A stretch of 64,000 nucleotides of DNA from Propionivibrio dicarboxylicus (GTDB lineage: Bacteria > Pseudomonadota > Gammaproteobacteria > Burkholderiales > Rhodocyclaceae), in contig NZ_FNCY01000005.1 in NCBI RefSeq assembly GCF_900099695.1, positions 179,183-243,182 on the forward strand. Reading direction: 5' to 3'. Positions 18,710 through 26,289 of the stretch are shown here, piece after piece (the first letter of the stretch is position 1; the number at the start of each line of letters is the position of its first letter). A program made the position numbers and the translations under genes. Below the pieces are notes generated by a model. The model did not search any database. It worked only from the letters and a program-made list of their open reading frames with translations, and was not told the DNA's origin.

Positions 18710-21586
18710 ATGACGATCCGTTTTTCGCTCAACGGTTGCGCGCGTGAATTCGTCGGCAAGGCCGGTGAGAATGTGCAGTCGCTGCTCTTCGGCCTTGGTC
18801 TGCGTTCAGTGCGCAACAGCGACGATGGCTTTGGCTTTGCCGGGTCGGATTCGATCCGCGTCAATGGCCGCATCGTCAATGCGTCGCTGCTGATCGCCGC
18901 GCAACTCGACGGCGCCGTCGTCGAGACGGCCGAGTCGCTCGGGACCTGGAACCAGCTCAGCATCGTCCAGCAGGCGATGATCGACACCGGGGTGGTGCAA
19001 TCGGGCTACAACGATCCGGCGCTGGCGCTGATCCTGACCGATCTGCTCGAACGCTGTCCGGAACCGACGCGCGAGGAGATCGAAGACGCGCTGTCGGGGC
19101 TGTATAACCGCGATGGCGGGTATCAGCAGATCTTCGAAGCGGTCGAACTGGCGCAGCGGCGCCTCGGCGATCCGATGGCCGCGACGACGACAATTCCGGA
19201 ATTCCGCGACGATCTCGTGCATATCGGCAAGGCCTATCCCAAGCTCGATGCCGCCAAGGTCTTGCAGGCCAAGCCGAGCTTCGTCGAGGACGATATTCCG
19301 GCGAACACGGCGATCATCAAGATGTTGCGTTCGCCGTATCCGCATGCGCTGATCAAGCGCCTCGACGTCAGCCGCGCCGAGCAGTTGCCCGGCGTGTTGC
19401 TGGTGATCACGCATCAGAACTGTCCCGATGTCGTCTATACGCCCGCCGGACAGACCGCGCCCGAACCGTCGCCGCTCGATCGCCGCATGTTCAGTCGCAA
19501 GCTGCGTCACGTCGGCGACCGCGTCGCTGCCGTCGTCGCCGAGACCGAGGCGATCGCGCTGGAAGCGCTCGCCCTGATCGAGGTCGACTACGAGGTGCTG
19601 GCGCCGGTGATGTCGATCGACGCGGCGGCAGCGCCCGGCGCCCCTGTTGTTCATGACGAGCGCATCGACTACGTGGCCGGCGCGCCGGCCGATCTCGCCG
19701 AGCAGAATGCGAGCGCCGCGCCCCGCGACGAGCGGATGGTCTTCAATTTCCCGATCGGCGCGCGTCCGCGCGAGAACATCGTCGCCCAGGTGCATGGCAA
19801 GATCGGCGACCCCGTCGCCGGCTTCGCCGAGGCCGACGCGATCATCGAGCGTACCTATGCCTCGAAGCAGGTACAGCATAGCCCGAACGAACCGCACATC
19901 TGCCACACCTACATGGATGGCGACCGGCTTGTCGTGCGCGCCTCGACACAGGTGCCGTGGCACATCCGCCGCCAGGTGTCGCGCATCGTCGGCATGAAAC
20001 AGAACAAGGTGCATGTGATCAAGCAGCGCGTCGGCGGCGGTTTCGGCTCGAAGCAGGACATGCTGCTCGAGGAAGTCTGCGCCTGGGCGACCTGCGTCAC
20101 CGGCCGCTCGGTGCTCTTCCGCTATACGCGCGAAGAGGAATTCATCGCGTGTTCGTCACGCCACGTCGCCCAGGTGACGGTGCGCGTCGGCGCGAAAAAG
20201 GACGGCCGCATTACCGCCGTCCACATGGATTTCAAGGCCAACACCGGGCCCTACGGCAACCACGCGATGACCGTGCCGTGCAATGGTCCCGGCCTGTCGC
20301 TGCCGCTCTATCCCTGCGACAACGTCAGCTTCAAGGTCACCACCTATTACTCGAACATCTGTCCGAATGGCGCCTTCCAGGGCTACGGCGCGCCGAAGGG
20401 CAACTTCGCGCTGACCATGGCGATCAGCGAACTTGCCGCCGAACTGGGACTCGACGCGCTCGAGATGATCGAGAAGAACCGCGTGCAGGAAGGCCAGGCG
20501 CTCAAGGTCATGAAGGCGGTCAGCGAAGGCAAGGTACCGGCGGCAGTGCCGACGGCGGCGAGCTGCGCGCTGACGCCGATCATCGCCAAGGGGCGCGAAC
20601 TGATCGAATGGGACAAGCCGCGTCCGCCGCAGGGCGACTGGCGTTTCGGTCGCGGCATGGCGATCATCATGCAGAAGTCCGGCATTCCCGATATCGACCA
20701 GGCCAACTGCCTCGTCAAGCTCGAGTCCGACGGCACCTTCATCGTGCTCTCGGGCGGGGCCGATATCGGTACCGGCCTCGATACCGTCGTTGCCAAGCTG
20801 ACCGCCGAAGTGCTGTGCTGCCCGATCGAGCACGTCACCGTCGTTTCCGGCGACACCGACCACACGCTTTTCGACAAGGGCGCTTACGCGTCGTCCGGCA
20901 CCTGCTATTCGGGCAATGCCGCCAAGCTGGCGGCCGAGGCCCTGCGCGCCAAGATCCTGTTCCACGGCGCGCAGATGCTCGGCGAAGCCGAAACCGACGT
21001 GCAACTCGTCGCGCCGGGCGTCGTGCAGGGCAAGCAGGGCGCCGTCAGTCTGGCGCAGATTGCGCATCGCTCGGAATCGGGTACCGGCTTCGGCGTTCTC
21101 GTCGGCACGGCGAGCTTCGTTACGCCGAAGTACTGTTTCCCCTACGGCGCGAATTTCGCCGAGGTCGCGGTCAATGTGCGCAGCGGCGAAATCCGGCTCG
21201 AGAAGTTCTATGCCTTGCTCGATTGCGGTACGCCGGTGAATCCGGAACTTGCCCTGGGGCAGATCTACGGCGCCTCGATGCGCGCGATCGGCCATTCGTT
21301 GACCGAGGAAATCGTCTATGACGCGAGCGGCGTGCCGCTGACGCGCGATCTGCGCAGCTATGGCGCGCCCAAGATCGGCGATATCCCGAAGGACTTCCGC
21401 GCCTTCATGATCGGCAGCGACGACCAGGTCGGTCCGTATGGCGCCAAGTCGATCTCGGAGATCGGTGTCAACGGCGCCGCACCGAGCATCGCGCAGGCGA
21501 TCCACCACGCCTGCGGCGTCTGGTTGCGCGAATGGCATTTCACGCCGGAGAAGATCCTGAAGGGACTCGGCAAGATTCCGGCATAG
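18710..21586 (+). CDS. xdhD: Molybdopterin-binding hydroxylase with degenerate Fe-S N-terminus (XdhD/YgfN)
   Basis: A 958-residue protein fusing a ferredoxin-like N-terminal region (residues 1-150) to the molybdopterin-binding subunit. The molybdopterin loop RVGGGFGSKQD lies at about 440-450 and the catalytic Glu is in GAKSISEIGVNG (Glu917). Length, the start MTIRFSLNGC and the NSDDGFGFAGSD block match E. coli XdhD (purine hydroxylase or selenate-reduction component). The eight cysteines that normally hold two [2Fe-2S] clusters appear replaced (F41, S46, I49, S59, S98, N101, N133 and D135 by my alignment). A separate electron-transfer partner such as YgfK is therefore expected but is not in the window. 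The start is the ATG at 18710, overlapping the end of ygfM closely. Confidence 0.9.
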   Translation: MTIRFSLNGCAREFVGKAGENVQSLLFGLGLRSVRNSDDGFGFAGSDSIRVNGRIVNASLLIAAQLDGAVVETAESLGTWNQLSIVQQAMIDTGVVQSGYNDPALALILTDLLERCPEPTREEIEDALSGLYNRDGGYQQIFEAVELAQRRLGDPMAATTTIPEFRDDLVHIGKAYPKLDAAKVLQAKPSFVEDDIPANTAIIKMLRSPYPHALIKRLDVSRAEQLPGVLLVITHQNCPDVVYTPAGQTAPEPSPLDRRMFSRKLRHVGDRVAAVVAETEAIALEALALIEVDYEVLAPVMSIDAAAAPGAPVVHDERIDYVAGAPADLAEQNASAAPRDERMVFNFPIGARPRENIVAQVHGKIGDPVAGFAEADAIIERTYASKQVQHSPNEPHICHTYMDGDRLVVRASTQVPWHIRRQVSRIVGMKQNKVHVIKQRVGGGFGSKQDMLLEEVCAWATCVTGRSVLFRYTREEEFIACSSRHVAQVTVRVGAKKDGRITAVHMDFKANTGPYGNHAMTVPCNGPGLSLPLYPCDNVSFKVTTYYSNICPNGAFQGYGAPKGNFALTMAISELAAELGLDALEMIEKNRVQEGQALKVMKAVSEGKVPAAVPTAASCALTPIIAKGRELIEWDKPRPPQGDWRFGRGMAIIMQKSGIPDIDQANCLVKLESDGTFIVLSGGADIGTGLDTVVAKLTAEVLCCPIEHVTVVSGDTDHTLFDKGAYASSGTCYSGNAAKLAAEALRAKILFHGAQMLGEAETDVQLVAPGVVQGKQGAVSLAQIAHRSESGTGFGVLVGTASFVTPKYCFPYGANFAEVAVNVRSGEIRLEKFYALLDCGTPVNPELALGQIYGASMRAIGHSLTEEIVYDASGVPLTRDLRSYGAPKIGDIPKDFRAFMIGSDDQVGPYGAKSISEIGVNGAAPSIAQAIHHACGVWLREWHFTPEKILKGLGKIPA

Positions 21587-21632
21587 CCGATGGCCGATGT
21601 GCCGGCGCAAGGCGCCGGTATGGAACGCACGG

Positions 21633-21662
21633 GAAGCGATCGCGAGATCGCTTCTTTTTTTT
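21633..21662 (+). terminator. Intrinsic terminator of ygfM-xdhD
   Basis: A perfect 9-bp stem (GAAGCGATC with GATCGCTTC), a GCGA loop and eight T follow the xdhD stop by about 45 bases. A second hairpin, CCGGCGC/GCGCCGG (21602-21618), precedes it. The remaining ~220 bases to the next gene show no other recognised feature. Confidence 0.9.
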
Positions 21663-21886
21663 GCGCGCAGACACGCGCTCGATCGATCACCTCGGCGGCC
21701 GAGTGAGTGTGCGTGTGTCGAGGGCGATGCCGTGCTGCCGAATCCTGGCATGTTCGAATTCGCACGAAAGACCGCCGCGGCTTTTTGCAAAGGCGTAATA
21801 TGCAAAACGCAATGCATGCGTCATCAATTTTCGCCGGGCGGTCAACTGCCGGCGTGTCACATCAGTCCATTCGGGAAAACAAAACC

Positions 21887-22153
21887 ATGAAACCAGTTCT
21901 GCATGCAGTTCCAGTTCTTGTCGCGCTTTTTCTTGCCCACGGTTCGGCTTTTGCCTATAGCGGCTCCGAGTGCGAAGTGAATGATTGTTCGAAGCCGGGG
22001 CCGGCCAAGGGCGCCGCGGCGACGAAGGCCACGCCGAAAACGAAAGCCGAGGTGAAGGAGGCGGTGAAGGAAGAGGCCAAGACGCAGGGTAAGGCCAAAC
22101 TGCTGGAAAACGCGCCGTCCGCGCTGAAGGATGCTGCCGGGTTTTTCAAGTAA
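21887..22153 (+). CDS. Small exported Lys/Glu-rich protein, unknown
   Basis: An 88-residue protein beginning with a clear signal peptide (MKPVLHAVPVLVALFLAHGSAFA). The mature part has two cysteines close together (SECEVNDCSKPG) and then a highly charged Lys/Ala/Glu stretch (about residues 40-75) likely to be helical. It ends with APSALKDAAGFFK. No family is recognised. The start is the first ATG that gives the signal peptide; a weak purine-rich GGGAAAAC site precedes it. The gene is closed by a bidirectional terminator shared with the convergent transporter gene. Confidence 0.65.
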   Translation: MKPVLHAVPVLVALFLAHGSAFAYSGSECEVNDCSKPGPAKGAAATKATPKTKAEVKEAVKEEAKTQGKAKLLENAPSALKDAAGFFK

Positions 22154-22214
22154 GGGTTTTACTGCCGGCAGCGGTCCGTGCTGCGGCGCATTGAAGGCCG
22201 GGTTTCGTTGGACG

Positions 22215-22249
22215 AAAAAAAGCCTGCGGCGGATGCCGCAGGCTTTTTT
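22215..22249. terminator. Bidirectional intrinsic terminator
   Basis: GCCTGCGGC (22222-22230) pairs with GCCGCAGGC (22235-22243). Seven A precede the stem and six T follow it, so it can terminate transcripts from both sides: the small exported protein gene and the convergent dicarboxylate carrier gene. Confidence 0.93.
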
Positions 22250-22267
22250 GCTTGGTTCGGTCGCTGA

Positions 22268-23623
22268 TTAGAAGCCGAGGAAACCGAAGAAGACGAGACA
22301 GATGATGCCGCCGACCACCGACATGGAGAGACCCCAGACCAGCAGGTTGCGGAACAGCTTGGCCTTGTCTTCGTGATCGCCGGCGCAGGCGATACAGAGC
22401 GCGCCGAGCGTCGAGAGCGGCGAGGTGTCGACGAGGTGGGCACCGACGTTGATCGACGAGATCATCGCGATCGGATCGCCACCGCCCAGTTCCTTGACGA
22501 GGCCCGGAACCATCGGCAGGAACATCGGCATGACGACGCCCGAGGAACTCGAGTAGGCCGAGATGATGCCGGTGACGAAGGCCAGCGTGCCGTTGACCGT
22601 GGTCGGGTTCGACACGGCTGCGATCAGCGTGACGAAGGCGTTGAGGCCGCCCGACTTGTCCATGACTTCGATCAGCACGGTCATGCCGCAGACCATCATG
22701 ATCACGCCCCAGGGCACGACCTTGACGGCAGCCTTGCTGTCGCCCGAGCCGGTGAGCATCAGGACGCAGGAGAGCACGAAGGCGATGGTACCGACGTTCG
22801 AGATGACGTTGGCGAGCCACGCGTTGGCCTTGAAGAAGGGCTTCAAGGGGCCAAGACCCGGCAGCACGACGAAGACGATCAGCAGCGCGACCATGGCCAG
22901 CGTCAGCAGCTGGTGCTTGTTGAAGGGCTCGGGTTTCGGTGCCAGTTCGTCGATGTTGAGGTCGGCGCCCTTTTGACGGCTCATCCAGGCCCAACCGCCG
23001 AGGAGGAAGAAGCCGCCGATGTTGGCGATGCCCTGGGCAACGGTCGAGTTGAAGTGGATCTTCCAGGCGAGACCGTTCAGCGCGTCGGGCATGATGCCCA
23101 GGCCGCCGGCCATCTTGGCGATGATGCCGTTGGAGATGATGCCGGTCGGGGCGAACGGCGAGAATGCAGCGCCGTTGGCAGCACCGACGACGACGAGCGT
23201 CATCAGGAAGGCGGAGAGGCCGACGCGGGTGGCAATCGCCATCGCGACCGGTGCCATCAGCGCGGTACCGGCGATGTTGCCCGGCCCGATGGTCGTGATG
23301 AAGGTGGTCAGCAGATAGACGATGATCGGCACCAGCGCGGTGTTACCGCCGCAAGCACGAACCGAATAGGCTGTCAGCTTTTCCATGGTCCCGTTGGTCT
23401 GTGCCATGCCGAAGAGGAAGGTCACGCCGACAAGGATCATGAACAGGCTGGTCGGGAAGTAGTTGAGCACTTTCGCGCCCGACACACCGCCCCAGACACC
23501 GGCAACGATGATGGCAAAGCCGATGGCCAGGAAGCCAACGTTCAGATCTTCGTTGATACAGCTGATGATCACCACGATCAGCAGCGCAACGATAGATATG
23601 ATTGCTACTAGGGAAATATCCAC
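22268..23623 (-). CDS. Dicarboxylate carrier, MatC type (SLC13-like permease)
   Basis: A 451-residue inner-membrane carrier of the MatC/ArsB-NhaD superfamily. The N-terminal MatC domain includes the VVVIISCINEDLNVGFLAIG stretch, then GPGNIAGTALMAPVAMA near 115 and GAANGAAFSPFAPTG near 148. The second half repeats the topology, with AYSSSSGVVMPMFLP near 355 and a final NVGAHLVDTSPLSTLGALC block. Malonate or another dicarboxylate is the expected substrate. The start is probably GTG 23623, with AGGAGG (23629-23634) five bases upstream; a GTG at 23629 lies inside that site. It is downstream of, and in line with, a LysR regulator gene. Confidence 0.82.
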   Translation of the reverse strand: MDISLVAIISIVALLIVVIISCINEDLNVGFLAIGFAIIVAGVWGGVSGAKVLNYFPTSLFMILVGVTFLFGMAQTNGTMEKLTAYSVRACGGNTALVPIIVYLLTTFITTIGPGNIAGTALMAPVAMAIATRVGLSAFLMTLVVVGAANGAAFSPFAPTGIISNGIIAKMAGGLGIMPDALNGLAWKIHFNSTVAQGIANIGGFFLLGGWAWMSRQKGADLNIDELAPKPEPFNKHQLLTLAMVALLIVFVVLPGLGPLKPFFKANAWLANVISNVGTIAFVLSCVLMLTGSGDSKAAVKVVPWGVIMMVCGMTVLIEVMDKSGGLNAFVTLIAAVSNPTTVNGTLAFVTGIISAYSSSSGVVMPMFLPMVPGLVKELGGGDPIAMISSINVGAHLVDTSPLSTLGALCIACAGDHEDKAKLFRNLLVWGLSMSVVGGIICLVFFGFLGF

Positions 23624-23809
23624 TTGCACCTCCTCAGAAAATTAAACAAAACTGCCAAATTTTGAAAACAGCATCCCCTAACGACCGTTCTGCCTGAGGA
23701 GACACGGTCGCTATGTTTGCTTGTAGCGGATTTTAGGAACTACGGTAAGACAGGTTGGCCAATATACGCGCTCTGGCGTGCGGATCAATTTCGGTATTCC
23801 ACATTCGTG

Positions 23810-24709
23810 TCAGCCGAAGATGTCCTCGCGCGCCGCTTTGCTGATGGCCACAATGGCAGGATGGGTGAGGCGTCGCTCGGTGGTGATCGCGTAGAGCCGT
23901 TCGATGACCGTGTCGATGCGACCGATCGCGACGGTTTTGTATTGTTCGCAAACGTGGCTCGCCAGCGTGGTCGGCGCGACGAAGAGTCCGGCGCCGGCTT
24001 GTCCGAAAGCTTTCATGAGCGCGCTGTCGTCGAATTCACCGAGGATCTCCGGACGTAGACCATTGGTCTCGAACCACTGGATGAGTTGCGGCCGGATGGC
24101 GGCGTCTTCGCCCGGCAACAGGAGCGGGGCGCCGTTCAGGCAGGTCGGGAATTTGCCGCGCAACTGTCCGGCTAGATGCTCGGTGCCGAAAAAGGTGATG
24201 CCGCTCTCGCCGAGCAGGTGGCTGTAGCCGCGCACGTTCAGGTTTGCAGGCATCGGGCGGTCGGCGATGATCATGTCGAGATGGTGAATCGCCAGTTCGG
24301 CAAGCAGCGCGGCGAGTCGGCCTTCGCGACAGATCAGTCGCACCGGTTCGCTGAGGCGCAGCGCCGGTTCGACAAGGTGATAGGCGATCGATTTCGACAC
24401 CGAGTCGGCGATGCCGACGCGGAAGGTCAGGCTCTTCCGGCTTTTCTGGACGTGCAGCGCGTCAATGAGTTCGTTGCTGATCGCGAAAATTTCTTCGGCA
24501 TAACTCAGGATTCTTCGGCCGGCTTCGGTGAGTTCGCGATTGCGCCCGGTGCGGCGGAAAAGTTCGACGCCGAGCCGCTCTTCGAATTCGGTCAGCTGTC
24601 CGCTGATCGATTGTGGTGTCAGGTGTAATTGTTCCGAGGCGCGGGCGATGCTGCCGGTCTTGGCGACCGTCCAGAAGTATTTCAGATGCTTGAAATTGAG
24701 GTTGTCCAT
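23810..24709 (-). CDS. LysR-family regulator, NhaR-like
   Basis: A 299-residue LysR-type regulator. The winged helix occupies residues 1-65, with HLKYFWTVAKTGSIARASEQLHLTPQSISGQ. The FKHLKYFW start and LTPQSISGQL helix match the NhaR subgroup, which is distinguished by YFW instead of the usual LxxF. The effector domain follows with VGIADSVSKSIAYHLVEPAL near 97. The gene lies 186 bp upstream of the MatC-type carrier in the same direction and is divergent from the Tim44-like gene, so it may regulate either. The inducer is unknown. Confidence 0.85.
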   Translation of the reverse strand: MDNLNFKHLKYFWTVAKTGSIARASEQLHLTPQSISGQLTEFEERLGVELFRRTGRNRELTEAGRRILSYAEEIFAISNELIDALHVQKSRKSLTFRVGIADSVSKSIAYHLVEPALRLSEPVRLICREGRLAALLAELAIHHLDMIIADRPMPANLNVRGYSHLLGESGITFFGTEHLAGQLRGKFPTCLNGAPLLLPGEDAAIRPQLIQWFETNGLRPEILGEFDDSALMKAFGQAGAGLFVAPTTLASHVCEQYKTVAIGRIDTVIERLYAITTERRLTHPAIVAISKAAREDIFG

Positions 24710-24858
24710 GGCACGCTCCCGGGATTATTAGTAGCAGCGATAGTAATGTCGAAAAACTCGATGCTTTTGCTCATTATATTCGACTTGTTAGATGCTTTTT
24801 CATCGCCTAGCATTGATTCAGGAAGTTGTTTTATAGCCCATATTTTTTGGAGATGCGG

Positions 24859-25728
24859 ATGAAAAAAGCTTTTCTGGCGATCTTTGCACTGGTTGTCGCC
24901 CTGGGTCTTTCAATCGAGAACGCCGAAGCCGCCCGTTTGGGGGGCGGCAGGTCGGTCGGCATGCAGCGGCAGGCGGTGACGCCGAAGCCGGCGGCGCCGG
25001 TGCAACAGGCCGCGCCGACGCGTCCTGCCACGCCGGCCACGGCGCCGGCGCCCGCGGCAACACCGAAGCGCAACTGGCTCGGGCCGATCGCCGGTCTGGC
25101 TGCCGGTCTTGGCATCGCCGCGCTGTTGTCGCACTTCGGTTTCGGCGAAGGCTTGGCCAACGTGGTGATGATCGCCTTGCTGGCGATGGCGGCGCTGGTC
25201 GTCTTCAGGCTGATCTTCCGGCGCCCGGCGAAAGCGCCGGAAGAACCGTTGCAGTACGCAGGGGCGAATCCGGGTTCAACTCCGGGCGGAGAACCGGCCT
25301 ACGCCCCGCCGCAAGCCGCCTTCCCCGGCGGCGCGGGGGAAACCTCAGGGTATGTGCCGGCCGATTTTGACGTCGAGGGCTTCCTGCGTGTGGCCAAACT
25401 CAATTTCGTCCGTCTGCAGGCGGCGAACGATGCCGGCGACGTCCGCGATCTCGATGAGTTCCTGGTGCCGGCGCTCGGTGCCGAGATTCGCCGACAGATC
25501 ACCGAACGCGGCGGCGACAAGCAGCAGACCGATGTCGTCACGCTCAATGCCGAGTTGCTCGAAGTGGTTACCGAAGGGGGGCAGCATATCGCCAGCGTTC
25601 ATTTCAGTGGCATGGTACGCGAACGGCCCGACGCAGCAGCCGAGCCGTTCAGCGAAGTGTGGCATCTCGCCAAACCGACGGATGGCAGCTCGGGATGGCG
25701 GGTTGCTGGAATCCAGCAGGTGAGTTGA
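24859..25728 (+). CDS. Tim44-like domain membrane protein
   Basis: A 289-residue protein. It starts with a signal or anchor sequence (MKKAFLAIFALVVALGLSIENAEA), followed by a Gly/Arg patch, a Pro/Ala-rich linker (about residues 40-75) and two hydrophobic segments at about 80-125. The C-terminal ~150 residues (DVEGFLRVAKLNFVRLQAANDAGD to the WRVAGIQQVS end) form the Tim44-like fold. The bacterial version is found in many Betaproteobacteria and its role is not established. GGAG at 24849-24852 is six bases before the ATG at 24859 and directly abuts another ATG at 24853, so the second is preferred. Confidence 0.8.
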   Translation: MKKAFLAIFALVVALGLSIENAEAARLGGGRSVGMQRQAVTPKPAAPVQQAAPTRPATPATAPAPAATPKRNWLGPIAGLAAGLGIAALLSHFGFGEGLANVVMIALLAMAALVVFRLIFRRPAKAPEEPLQYAGANPGSTPGGEPAYAPPQAAFPGGAGETSGYVPADFDVEGFLRVAKLNFVRLQAANDAGDVRDLDEFLVPALGAEIRRQITERGGDKQQTDVVTLNAELLEVVTEGGQHIASVHFSGMVRERPDAAAEPFSEVWHLAKPTDGSSGWRVAGIQQVS

Positions 25729-25782
25729 AGTCCGAGAGTCTTGCTTGCGGGAGGGTTCCGTCATCAACGCAAGGAGGTCGTC

Positions 25783-26214
25783 ATGAAAAGAGTCTTGATT
25801 CCCGTCGACGGTTCGGAATGCGCTTTGCGCGCCGTGTCGCTGGTGATCGACAAGCGCTCGCGTTATGCCGATCCGGAGGGCCTGGATATCCACCTGGTGA
25901 ATGTCCAGCCCCCGCTTTCCCACGATATCAGCCGTTTCGCCTCGCATGAGCAGATCGCCGCCTTTCACCGCGACGAGAGCGAGTCTCAGATGAAAACCGC
26001 CCGCGAACTGCTCGACGCGGCGCAGGTGCAATACACATGTCATTGCTCGGTCGGGCATCCCGCCGAGGTCATCTGTGCGCTCGCCGAGCACCTTGCCTGC
26101 GATCAGATCGTCATGGGAACGCATGGGCGGACGGCGCTGGTTGAGTTGTTGCTCGGGTCGATTACACTGAAAGTGCTTCATCTCACAAAGATTCCCGTAT
26201 TGCTCGTCAAGTAG
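25783..26214 (+). CDS. Universal stress protein, UspA family
   Basis: A 143-residue UspA-fold protein. It begins MKRVLIPVDGSECALRAV. The C-terminal ATP-binding glycine motif is GTHGRTALVELLLGSITLKVLH (about 113-134), which fits the G-2x-G-9x-G(S/T) pattern of ATP-binding members. A perfect AAGGAGGT site (25771-25778) precedes the ATG. It lies between the Tim44-like gene and a P-type ATPase gene, 75 bp before the latter, so it may be co-transcribed with the pump. Confidence 0.9.
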   Translation: MKRVLIPVDGSECALRAVSLVIDKRSRYADPEGLDIHLVNVQPPLSHDISRFASHEQIAAFHRDESESQMKTARELLDAAQVQYTCHCSVGHPAEVICALAEHLACDQIVMGTHGRTALVELLLGSITLKVLHLTKIPVLLVK

Positions 26215-26289
26215 CGAGGGGTCAGGACAGGGGTTTCCGCCACGGCGGAGGCGTCGGGCCGTCCCGACATTCCTGGCGAGGATGATGTC

